Positions 1 through 6,409 are shown, numbered from the stretch's first letter. The stretch is DNA of 7,189 bases from UBA4738 sp002413305 (GCA_036847185.1 DAIUAM010000095.1:1-7189), one strand, 5' to 3'. Notes: generated from the letters alone by a model not told the origin. Translations and numbers: made by a program.

Positions 1-1
1 C

Positions 2-1099
2 ACGGCCGAGCGGCCTGACCTCCCCGCCGGCCTGTATCACTACGGCGCCCACGACCACGCCCTTCGGCTGCTCCGGACCGGTGACGTCCGGGGGGCGCTC
101 CTCGAGGCAAGTGGGGGATTCGAGCCGCTGGTGGCCGCCCCGCTCGTGTTGGTGCTCACAAGCACCTTCTGGCGCAACTCCTGGAAGTACCAGGCCCGCG
201 CCTACCGCCACACCTACTGGGACAGCGGCGTCATCCTGGCCAATCTCCTGGCCCTGGCCGCCGCCGATCGCTCCCCGACGTCGGTGGTCCTGGGTTTCGC
301 GGACGACGAGGTCCACCGCCTGCTCGGCGTGGACGGGGAGCTCGAGGCCGCAGTGGCGCTGGTGGCCCTGGGCGACGGCGCACCCGTACCCTCGGCCCGG
401 CTGTCGCTGCCCGAGCTCGACCTGTCCACCATGCCGCTCTCGGCGCGTCGGGTCCGCTACCCGGAGATCGAGGAGGCGCACCGGGCATCGTCGCTTCCGT
501 CGGGGGAGGCCGTGGCCGCGTGGAGGGAGAGCACCCAAACCTCGCCGATGGCGGTTCCCCAGCCGCTGTTCGATTCGCCGGTAGCCAAGGTCATCCGGGC
601 CCGCCGCTCCGCACGCCACTTCGGGCGGGCCGCCATCACCCGCGGCCAACTGGAGTCGGTGCTCGCGGCGGCCAGGAGGCCGATCCCGGGTGACTCCGTC
701 TCGCCCGACCTGGTGGAGCCCTTCCTGATCGTGAACGCCGTCGAGGGTCTTGAGCCCGGCGCGTACGGACCGACGGCCCAGCTGATCAAGGCGGGCGACT
801 ACCGCCACCGGGCGGGAGAGCTCGACCTGGGTCAGGTGCTCGGGGCAGAGGCGGCGGCGAACATCTACTTCATGTCCGATCTGGATGCCGTCTTGGACCG
901 GCTCGGGGAGCGCGGATACGGGGTGGCCCAGATGGCCGGGGGCATCGCGGGCGGGCGAGTGGAGCTGAGCGCGACCGCGGGCGGGTTCGGGGCGACCGGC
1001 CTCACGTTCTTCGACGACGAGGTGACCCAGTTCTTCGAGCCCGAAGCGAAGGGGCGACAGGTCATGTTTCTCGCTGCGTTGGGCCACTTGCCGGCCTGA
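2..1099 (+). CDS. SagB-type dehydrogenase / tandem nitroreductase-fold flavoprotein, 5' partial
   Basis: The frame is open to the left edge, so the gene starts outside the window; 365 residues are visible before TGA at 1097-1099. The GTG at 131 is internal, because family-like sequence (GLYHYGAHDHALRLLRTGD, visible residues 10-28) precedes it. That motif and KYQARAYRHTYWDSG (about residues 62-76) are typical of the first SagB-type nitroreductase domain. A second nitroreductase domain begins near residue 194, with RARRSARHF (199-207) resembling the N-terminal FMN-contact Arg-Arg-Ser of the fold, and GGFGATGLTFFDDEV (327-341) near the C-terminus. Known family members bind FMN. In azole-containing RiPP pathways SagB oxidises azolines to azoles, but many SagB-like proteins have no assigned substrate. 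No precursor peptide, cyclodehydratase or transporter is in the window, so a RiPP role is inference only. A convergent broken gene follows 37 bp downstream. The family call is fairly safe; the substrate is unknown. Confidence 0.85.
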   Translation, partial: TAERPDLPAGLYHYGAHDHALRLLRTGDVRGALLEASGGFEPLVAAPLVLVLTSTFWRNSWKYQARAYRHTYWDSGVILANLLALAAADRSPTSVVLGFADDEVHRLLGVDGELEAAVALVALGDGAPVPSARLSLPELDLSTMPLSARRVRYPEIEEAHRASSLPSGEAVAAWRESTQTSPMAVPQPLFDSPVAKVIRARRSARHFGRAAITRGQLESVLAAARRPIPGDSVSPDLVEPFLIVNAVEGLEPGAYGPTAQLIKAGDYRHRAGELDLGQVLGAEAAANIYFMSDLDAVLDRLGERGYGVAQMAGGIAGGRVELSATAGGFGATGLTFFDDEVTQFFEPEAKGRQVMFLAALGHLPA

Positions 1100-1136
1100 A
1101 CGCGTTTCCCGGGCCCGGTCCAGCATCAGCGGGACT

Positions 1137-1316
1137 CTAGAACTGGAACAGCGGGCGCGTGAGGGTGAACCGGAGCGCCGGACCGAGCGCGACGAACATC
1201 CCGAACATCATCAGCGACGCGGCGAAGAAGACGACGTTTCGCCAGAAGGACCCCCGCTGCGTCTGCCTCTGCGTCTGGTCCTCGACCTTCCAGAAGGCGT
1301 GGAAGAACCAGCCACG
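1137..1316 (-). pseudogene. Remnant: C-terminal end of a DoxX-like membrane protein
   Basis: The last 58 codons before TAG (1139-1137, minus strand) read FFHAFWKVEDQTQRQTQ, then FWRNVVFFAASLMMFGMFV, then a short tail with TLTRPLF. DoxX-family proteins characteristically end with an FW...D/E stretch, a Gln-rich linker, a F-x-K/R-N motif opening the last transmembrane helix, and a short tail, which matches in order. The three or so transmembrane helices expected upstream are missing. They are replaced by the ATPase scrap, fused in frame. The segment ends 37 bp from the stop of the convergent SagB-like gene. Confidence 0.5.
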
Positions 1317-1403
1317 AGCCCCGGAGTCGAACCCCACGCCATCGTCGGAGACCTCGAAGGAGAGGTCCTCGTCGCCCGCGCCAAGACGGATCCAGGCGGA
1401 TCG

Positions 1404-1636
1404 CCGAGCGCGGTCGAACCCGTCACGTCGGCGAACAGCACTGTGACGAGCTTCCGCTCTTCCTCTCGGGCAGGCCCGCCGGGGGCGAGCGGGGTCCCAC
1501 AGGTGGGACAGAACCTTCCCGAAGGAGCCACCGGGGAGCCGCAGGCCGGGCAGGGACGGGCCAGCGGGACGCCACACGACGGGCAGAAGGTGGCCGACTC
1601 GAGAACCTGGGAGCCACACGACGAGCAGGACCGCAT
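1404..1636 (-). pseudogene. Remnant: N-terminus of a double-zinc-ribbon class III adenylate/guanylate cyclase
   Basis: About 78 residues remain: two treble-clef-like zinc ribbons (eight Cys in CxxC pairs), a proline/glycine linker, then the opening strand of the cyclase fold with FAD (Asp70), equivalent to the first metal ligand. Full-length relatives carry about 170 cyclase residues and usually an ATPase/TPR tail of several hundred more, all absent here. No convincing Shine-Dalgarno sequence precedes the ATG. The intact cyclase at 2231 lacks zinc ribbons and lies on the opposite strand, so this is a different, broken gene and not its displaced front end. Confidence 0.65.
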
Positions 1637-1673
1637 GGCCCATTATGGTCCGATGCTCCCTGCGCTCCTCACG

Positions 1674-1869
1674 CTTTCCAGCAAGTCCCTGCAGCGACCG
1701 CGCCGTTGGTCCTCGTTGGTGGTGAGGCCCGGAGACCCTGCTCCGCTGGCACCGCGGGCTCGTCGCGAAGAAGTGGACATACAAGAGGAGAGATCGCCGC
1801 GGCCGGCCACCGACCGATCCCGAGGTCCGAGACCTCACCGTCCGCCTCGGCAGGGAGAACCCCCGGTGG
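1674..1869 (+). pseudogene. Fragment of an integrase-core (rve-type, IS3/IS481-like) transposase, frameshifted
   Basis: Frame 3 (from about 1674) reads LSSKSLQRPRRWSSLVVRP. After one extra base near 1731, frame 1 continues ETLLRWHRGLVAKKWTYKRR (1732-1791), then RRGRPPTDPEVRDLTVRLGR and ENPRW (ending 1869). The order LLRWHRxLVxxKWTY, GRPPxxPEVRxLxxRLxRENPRW is typical of the helix-turn-helix segment just ahead of the DDE integrase core in a transposase family common in actinobacteria. The usual continuation (GYRRIQGEL) is absent, so the core with its catalytic residues is lost, as is the N-terminus. No terminal inverted repeats or target duplications were seen. This is a dead remnant, not an active element. 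Confidence 0.7.
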
Positions 1870-2230
1870 GCTCACCCCTTGAGGCTCTGACCAGCCTGGG
1901 TGGACGGCCGGACGGGGGCGGGACGGACCACCGCCCGCTAATGTCACGGCCAACGACCTGCGGATTCGGGGCGAAGGCGAGCCGGGGTGCCGGGTCGGAC
2001 AGGGGCGAGGGGCCGAACCCAGGCGGCGAGGGGGGCCGCAACTCAGGCAAAGACGCAGGTCAGGGGCGCAGTGACCCCGTTTATTGGCGAGGATCTTCTC
2101 GAGGGTCTCTGCCCCGACCCCGTAGTAGCGACGACCACGGGCAGGGACGGACGGCACGCTGTCGAGCCCGAGCGGCCTCGATGAACTCCGGCGCGAACGG
2201 CTGTGATCGGCGTTTCTGTACGCTTCAGCC
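1870..2230. other. Gene-free stretch before the cyclase gene
   Basis: No complete gene was recognised on either strand. The one coding-like trace is on the minus strand at 2133-2083, reading RRYYGVGAETLEKILAN with consistently G/C third positions; I cannot assign it to a family. No tRNA T-loop, terminator or repeat array was seen. The stretch is probably further debris plus the promoter region of the gene at 2231. Confidence 0.5.
2219..2224 (+). promoter_or_regulatory. Possible -10 element for a leaderless transcript
   Basis: TACGCT fits the actinobacterial TANNNT -10 pattern. It ends 6 bases before the ATG at 2231, which would put the transcription start at or beside the start codon. The gene has no Shine-Dalgarno sequence, which agrees with leaderless translation. 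No clear -35 box is present, so this is a weak call. Confidence 0.3.
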
Positions 2231-5200
2231 ATGGATCCGACCTCCCCGCGGCCGTCGATGCGCGAGGACCGGCGCATCGTCACGGCGCTGTTCGCCGACA
2301 TCGTCGGTTCGACATCGATCACGGAGCGGCTCGATCCTGAGGATGCCAGCGACGTACTCGGCGGCGCTGTGACGCTCATGGTCGAGGAGATCGACGCCCT
2401 CGGCGGGACCGTGAAGGACCTCGCCGGCGACGGCGTCCTCGCGCTGTTCGGCGCCCCTGTCGCCCACGAGGACGACGGGGAACGCGCCGTGCTGTGTGGT
2501 CTTCGAATCGTCGAGGCCATCGCCGACTACGCTGGCGACGTCGGGGAACGAACGGGCGTGGAGGGATTCTCCGTCCGCGTGGGGATCGAGACAGGTCCCG
2601 CGATCTTGGGCCGCGTCGGCGGCGGATCGCGCATCGAGTACGGCGCCGTCGGCAATGCCTTGAACACGGCAGCTCGACTCCAGAACGAGGCGCAGCCTGG
2701 GACCGTGCTCGTCGGCGAGGCCACCCATCGGATGGTCGCACCGCTGTTCGACTGGGCGGACCCCGTCTCCCTGGACCTCAAGGGGAAGGCCAACCCCGTG
2801 CGGGCGTTCACGGCGCTTGGGCACCGGGTTGGCACGACCCGTGGGTTGACGGGGCGGGCGACGCCGATGATCGGCCGCGACCGGGAATCCTCGGTGGGCG
2901 TCGGCACGCTCGAGCGGCTGGGCACTGGGCAGGGTGGGATCGTCTTCGTCACTGGGGAGCCGGGCATAGGGAAGAGTCGCCTGGTCGCCGAGTGGAGAGC
3001 CGCCGCCGGAGACGTCCGATGGCTGGAAGCGCGGTGTCTCTCCTACAGGAGCACGACACCGATGGGCGCGTTCCCTGAGCTCTTGGCCGGTCTTGCGCCG
3101 AACGGCGCGGCCGCCGACGGGATCGCGGCGGCGCTGGACGCACTGCTCGGGCCCCAGGCAACCGACAAGGCTCCCTACCTCGCGGCGCTCTTGGGCGTCG
3201 AGGGGCCAGCGACCGCTGCCCTCCGTGAACTCGCTCCGGTCGCGATCCAGTTCAGAACCGTCGAAGCGCTCGGATCTGTGCTCGCCGGCGCGGCCCTTAA
3301 GGCCCCGCTGGTGGTGGCGCTAGACGACTTGCACTGGGCCGACGACAGCTCGTTACGTGCTATCGAGCGGTTGCTCCCGCTCGCAGAGCGCTACCCGATC
3401 CTCTTCCTGCTAGTTCTGCGGAATGACCCCGCGCTTCCGGCGTTCGAGCTACTCGCGAGGGTCGAGCAGTTCTCGCCTCTCGACGTAGAGGTGGTGCGGC
3501 TGGGGGTGCTGGAGCGAGGTGCGGACCTGGCGCTGCTGTCGGCGCTCGTAGGTGAGGATGTCCTTCCCGGCCCGCTGGCGGAGCGCATCATCGAAACCTC
3601 CACCGGCAACCCGCTCTTCATCGAGGAGTTCATTCGCTCGCTCCAGGACGGCGGAGCGCTGGTGCAGGATGGATCCTCCTGGCGCTACGCTCATGACGTC
3701 GACGTCGACGTCCACGTGCCGGCGACCGTGGAGCGCATCATCGTCGCACGCATCGATCGGCTCGCCGACCGGACGCGCGATGCGCTGACAGCGGCGTCGA
3801 TCCTGGGGCGTCGCTTCTCCGACGAGCTCCTGACCATGATCATGGATGAGGGATCGGAGGTGCCCGCGGCCCTCGACGACCTGATCAGGGTCGATCTGGT
3901 GCGACCGGAGTTCGGTCCGTCGGGAAGTGTCTTCGTGTTCAAGCACTCCCTGATCCAGGAGGCGGCCTATCAGACGCTCCTGTTGAAGCGACGCCGCGCG
4001 CTCCACCTTCGGGCGGCCGACGCGTTGGCCCTGGGGGACGGAGCGTCGGAGGTGCGACTGGGCGAGCTGGCGATCCACCTTCAAGGTGCGGGCGAACGTG
4101 CCCGCGCCCTCGACTGCCGGTTGCGCGCAGCTCGAGCCGCGATGCGAGTCTCGGCCCTCGTAGAGGCCCGCGCGCATCTGGACATAGCCGATGACCTCAG
4201 CGCCGAGCTCGAGGTTGCCCGCGATGACCGGGTGGCGGTCGAGCTCCATCTGCTCCGGGGGACGGTTCGAGGCCGCCTAGGCGATTTCACCGGAGGGGTG
4301 GCGGATCTCGAGGAGGCGCTGAGTGCAGCGACCTCCGCGGAGGACGACGAGGCTCAGATGCGTGTCCTCGCGGAACTCGGATCGTTGCGGGCCGGGTCTT
4401 CGGACTACCGGGCCGCCATCCCCAATCTCGAGGGAGCGTTGGAGCTGGCGGAACGACTCGAACGGCCACGTGACATCGCCGGCACCCTGAGCCGCCTGTC
4501 GATCGTGCGCACCAACCTGCTCGACCTTAGAGGTGCCTTTCTAGCCGGAGAACGAGCGCTCGACGTCGCGCGGGCGAGCGGCGAGGAGGAGGCCGTCGCG
4601 GAGGCACTCGATGCCATCGAGGTGGCGTCGGTCATGATCGGGGACTTCGACCGAGTGGAGGCCTTGGCCGACGAACTCTCAGCCATCTATCGTCGGCGCG
4701 GCGAGATGTGGTACCTGCAGTACGCCGTCTACCAGTCGTTCTGGGGACCGCTCGCTCATGGGCATTGGGACACGGCGTTGCAACGCCTCAGCGAGGCGGA
4801 GAAGATCGCCGAGGGCCTTCACGACCGAGGGGTCCTTCCCCTATACCTGGCGAGCCGTTCATGGTTGGAGCGTAGCCGCGGCTCCTATGGCGAGGCGCTC
4901 TCCCTGGGACGGCGGGCCGTCGCGTCCGCGGAGGAGCTCGGGCATCTTGAGTGGCAGGCGTGGGGCAAGTGCGTCGTCGGACGCACCCTTCTCGAGGTGG
5001 GAGGGGGCGTCGATGCCATCCCAGTCTTGGAGCAGGCGTTGGAGACCGCGACTGACTGCGGCTCCATCCTCCTGCAGGTCCGCGCCGGCGGGTTTCTGAC
5101 CGTCGCCCTCCTCGGCGCAGGAGACGATGACCGGGCGTCAAGGGTCGCGGAAGCCGAGGTTGACCGTCTCAATCAGATCAGCGTTCCCGACGGCGGCGCC

Positions 5201-5632
5201 TACCTGCAGGGAGCCGAAGGCGTGCTCGCGCTCGCGAGCGCGGTGGCCAGGCTGGGCGAGTCCGATCAGGCCGAGGCCCTCCTGAACGCGATCGTCGAAC
5301 CGGCCGAGCGCTGTCGTTGGATCGAGGTCGCCGCCGAGGCCCACCTCATCCGGGCTCGCGTGCTGATGCAGGATGGCGTCGTCGACGATGCGAAGATCTC
5401 CGCGGAGCGAGCGCTGGCGCTCACGTCCGGGGGCGTGGGGCCCGGGGTCGCGTGGCGGACTCACGCCCTCCTCGCTAGGCTTGGCGACGGAGATTCCCAC
5501 ACCGCTGCGGCCCAAGAGATCGTAGAGCGTCTCGTGGACGCGGCCGCAGACGCCGACGTTGACGAACCCCTGGCGGGCTGGTTGACGGAAGCGCTAAGGC
5601 AGACACTGGAAGGAGGAGCGTCATGGGTGTGA
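2231..5632 (+). CDS. Class III adenylate/guanylate cyclase - STAND/AAA ATPase - TPR regulator
   Basis: This is a cytoplasmic signalling protein of 1133 residues. Residues 15-195 form a class III cyclase domain: metal Asp23 (FADIVGST), metal Asp67 (AGDG), transition-state Asn145 and Arg149 (NTAAR), and closing LKGK. The positions that recognise the purine are Asp63 and Gly138 instead of the usual Lys and Asp/Thr, so the product nucleotide, or activity at all, is uncertain. From about 211 (TPMIGRDRE) a STAND-type ATPase follows, with Walker A GEPGIGKS (242-249), Walker B VVALDDLHWADD (361-372), GNPLFIEEF (459-467), and a winged-helix region with FKHSLIQEAAYQTLL (570-584). Residues 605-1125 are helical TPR-like repeats, e.g. 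682-700, 721-743, 881-904 and 921-944. No C-terminal LuxR HTH and no transmembrane segment are seen. The overall layout recalls the mycobacterial cyclase-NTPase proteins. An in-frame TGA at 2204 leaves only ATG 2231 or ATG 2258 as starts; the cyclase strand begins soon after the second. No ribosome-binding site is visible. The gene overlaps the VOC gene by 10 bp. Confidence 0.92.
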   Translation: MDPTSPRPSMREDRRIVTALFADIVGSTSITERLDPEDASDVLGGAVTLMVEEIDALGGTVKDLAGDGVLALFGAPVAHEDDGERAVLCGLRIVEAIADYAGDVGERTGVEGFSVRVGIETGPAILGRVGGGSRIEYGAVGNALNTAARLQNEAQPGTVLVGEATHRMVAPLFDWADPVSLDLKGKANPVRAFTALGHRVGTTRGLTGRATPMIGRDRESSVGVGTLERLGTGQGGIVFVTGEPGIGKSRLVAEWRAAAGDVRWLEARCLSYRSTTPMGAFPELLAGLAPNGAAADGIAAALDALLGPQATDKAPYLAALLGVEGPATAALRELAPVAIQFRTVEALGSVLAGAALKAPLVVALDDLHWADDSSLRAIERLLPLAERYPILFLLVLRNDPALPAFELLARVEQFSPLDVEVVRLGVLERGADLALLSALVGEDVLPGPLAERIIETSTGNPLFIEEFIRSLQDGGALVQDGSSWRYAHDVDVDVHVPATVERIIVARIDRLADRTRDALTAASILGRRFSDELLTMIMDEGSEVPAALDDLIRVDLVRPEFGPSGSVFVFKHSLIQEAAYQTLLLKRRRALHLRAADALALGDGASEVRLGELAIHLQGAGERARALDCRLRAARAAMRVSALVEARAHLDIADDLSAELEVARDDRVAVELHLLRGTVRGRLGDFTGGVADLEEALSAATSAEDDEAQMRVLAELGSLRAGSSDYRAAIPNLEGALELAERLERPRDIAGTLSRLSIVRTNLLDLRGAFLAGERALDVARASGEEEAVAEALDAIEVASVMIGDFDRVEALADELSAIYRRRGEMWYLQYAVYQSFWGPLAHGHWDTALQRLSEAEKIAEGLHDRGVLPLYLASRSWLERSRGSYGEALSLGRRAVASAEELGHLEWQAWGKCVVGRTLLEVGGGVDAIPVLEQALETATDCGSILLQVRAGGFLTVALLGAGDDDRASRVAEAEVDRLNQISVPDGGAYLQGAEGVLALASAVARLGESDQAEALLNAIVEPAERCRWIEVAAEAHLIRARVLMQDGVVDDAKISAERALALTSGGVGPGVAWRTHALLARLGDGDSHTAAAQEIVERLVDAAADADVDEPLAGWLTEALRQTLEGGASWV
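3695..3712 (+). repeat. Triple GACGTC hexamer inside the regulator gene
   Basis: Three perfect tandem copies of GACGTC encode Asp-Val repeats (residues 489-494), continuing into DVHV. They lie in the linker between the ATPase and winged-helix parts. The unit is palindromic and its copy number could vary by slippage without a frameshift. Confidence 0.8.
5608..5616 (+). promoter_or_regulatory. Strong ribosome-binding site for the VOC gene
   Basis: GGAAGGAGG lies 6 bases before the ATG at 5623, inside the last codons of the cyclase/ATPase gene. It fixes the VOC start and supports initiation by ribosomes finishing the upstream gene. The upstream gene itself has no such site. Confidence 0.85.
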
Positions 5633-6048
5633 ACGCCTTGCATCACGTGCTGATCCGCGTGCAGGACCCCGAGCGATCGCGTCGCTTCTACGAGGACGTC
5701 CTCCTCCTTCCATTCATGGAGATCCCCGTCGGTGCCGACATCAGCTCGATCTGGGAAGGTCGGCCTGGGTCCGGCACGCTGCTGGCCACGCAGGTCGGCT
5801 CCACCTTCGTGATGCTCGCTCCTCCGCTCGAGGGAGCGGATCCCGAGGATCGGTTCGACGAGCTGCGGATCGGCGTGGACCATCTCGCCTTCGGTGTCGA
5901 CAGCCGTGACGACCTCCGGGCGCTGCTGGAGCGACTTACCGAGGCGGGCGTGGCGACGGCGGGGATCGAGGACGACTCCGTGCTAGGGAACCAGTTCGTT
6001 GGCTTCAGAGATCCCGACAACGTCCAGTGGGAGTTTTGGGCCGCATGA
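5623..6048 (+). CDS. VOC-family (glyoxalase/bleomycin-resistance/dioxygenase fold) protein
   Basis: The 141-residue length fits a single VOC subunit made of two beta-alpha-beta-beta-beta modules. The first module opens with LHHVLIRVQDPERSRRFYED (residues 6-25), the usual start with a metal-ligand His (His8, or His7). The second opens with VDHLAFGVD (85-93, His87) and ends with FRDPDNVQWEFW (128-139), where Glu137 takes the place of the last metal ligand. A divalent-metal enzyme is therefore plausible. Family members include lactoylglutathione lyase, methylmalonyl-CoA epimerase, ring-cleaving dioxygenases and antibiotic-binding proteins, and the sequence does not choose among them. The start is fixed by the strong ribosome-binding site; the first 10 bases overlap the end of the cyclase/ATPase gene in another frame, which indicates coupled translation. 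A stem-loop follows the stop. Confidence 0.88.
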   Translation: MGVNALHHVLIRVQDPERSRRFYEDVLLLPFMEIPVGADISSIWEGRPGSGTLLATQVGSTFVMLAPPLEGADPEDRFDELRIGVDHLAFGVDSRDDLRALLERLTEAGVATAGIEDDSVLGNQFVGFRDPDNVQWEFWAA

Positions 6049-6054
6049 ACCCCC

Positions 6055-6072
6055 GTCGAGGGCATCCTCGAC
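6055..6072 (+). terminator. Stem-loop after the VOC gene, possible terminator
   Basis: A perfect 7-bp inverted repeat, GTCGAGG / CCTCGAC with a GCAT loop, starts 6 bases after the VOC stop codon. There is no T-tract, only TTGTGG, so this would be a weak or U-poor terminator of the kind seen in high-GC actinobacteria, or an mRNA 3'-end stabiliser. Its position at the end of a two-gene unit supports the call. Confidence 0.45.
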
Positions 6073-6160
6073 TTGTGGCACCGAGAGCTCATCAGGAGGA
6101 AGTATCGGATAGGCATGGCACTGACTCGACCCTGCTTGACGGGCATCGTGGCTCAGTCCG

Positions 6161-6409
6161 TCACCGCATAGGTTGCGCGATCATGTCTGGAACCTCACGG
6201 AGATCGCCGCTCTGCTTGACCAGGACGTCGATGCAGGCGGAAGCGATCCCGAATCCCCTCACCTGGCCGATGGCGAGCGCTCGACCGATCGGGTCATCGG
6301 CTGCGTTGCTGAGACGGTGGTGGGCGGCGATCGCGAGGTCGGAGGGCGGCCCGGCCGTCGCGGTGTGGCTGGCCTCGCTGCCCAAGCCCGAGGTGTGCAC
6401 GAACTCCAT
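6161..6409 (-). CDS. Hypothetical 82-residue protein (tentative)
   Basis: This ORF runs from ATG at 6409-6407 to TGA at 6163-6161 on the minus strand. Rough hand counts of G+C at codon positions 1, 2 and 3 are 68, 52 and 85 percent, the order expected of a real gene in high-GC DNA. The overlapping plus-strand frames fit less well. The frame stays open upstream to a TGA at 6469-6467, adding up to 19 codons without another ATG or GTG start. The product is soluble-looking, with one mildly hydrophobic stretch (GRALAIGQVRGFGIASACID). I recognise no family. No Shine-Dalgarno sequence precedes the ATG, and the upstream DNA is C-rich on this strand. It could also be a remnant of a longer gene. Confidence 0.35.
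   Translation of the reverse strand: MEFVHTSGLGSEASHTATAGPPSDLAIAAHHRLSNAADDPIGRALAIGQVRGFGIASACIDVLVKQSGDLREVPDMIAQPMR

Larger units (their letters stand above)
1137..1636 (-). pseudogene. Three-part gene mosaic: zinc-ribbon cyclase N-terminus + HATPase scrap + DoxX-like C-terminus
   Basis: From ATG at 1636-1634 (minus strand) the reading frame encodes a double zinc ribbon with knuckles CSSCG, CPSCG, CPACG and CPTCG (Cys 4/7, 18/21, 29/32, 43/46). It then reads EEERKLVTVLFADVTGSTALG (residues 58-78), the first strand of a class III cyclase domain with metal Asp70. Homology stops near 1403 and the frame turns to nonsense. In a shifted frame, about 1397-1314 encodes LSFEVSDDGVGFDSGARG, like the N-box/G1 region of histidine-kinase ATPases. 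From about 1313 to 1137 the same frame continues as GWFFHAFWKVEDQTQRQTQ, a hydrophobic helix and a C-terminal TRPLFQF, which resembles the last 55-60 residues of DoxX-family membrane proteins. No piece is complete. The likely cause is successive deletions or recombination; a metagenomic misassembly is the alternative. The DoxX and HATPase assignments are from memory of family consensus. Confidence 0.65.

Noticed and set aside
81..584. Plus-strand ORF of 167 codons overlapping the SagB-like gene
   Set aside because: It is rich in Arg, Pro, Ser and Trp, as expected of an out-of-frame read of GC-rich coding DNA; the overlapping frame has clear family motifs.
1109..1118. CCGGGCCCGG palindrome after the SagB-like gene, as a terminator
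   Set aside because: It has no loop and no T-tract; palindromes of this composition are expected in such GC-rich DNA.
2059..2077. Possible tRNA or attachment site around GGGGCGCAGTGACCCC
   Set aside because: No T-loop consensus, no cloverleaf arms, and only a four-pair stem with a large loop; no repeat partner was seen in the window.
1299..2372. Long plus-strand ORF (357 codons) crossing the debris region
   Set aside because: Low-complexity, Arg/Gly/Pro-rich translation with no domain, antisense to the zinc-ribbon remnant and running into the cyclase gene. Only about 1674-1730 of it is meaningful, as transposase debris.
1669..2520. Long minus-strand ORF (283 codons) antisense to the cyclase start
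   Set aside because: Ser/Arg/Pro-rich shadow translation; its N-terminal half is exactly antisense to conserved cyclase sequence.
3449..4249. Minus-strand ORF (266 codons) within the regulator gene
   Set aside because: Antisense shadow of the ATPase/winged-helix region; no recognisable domain.
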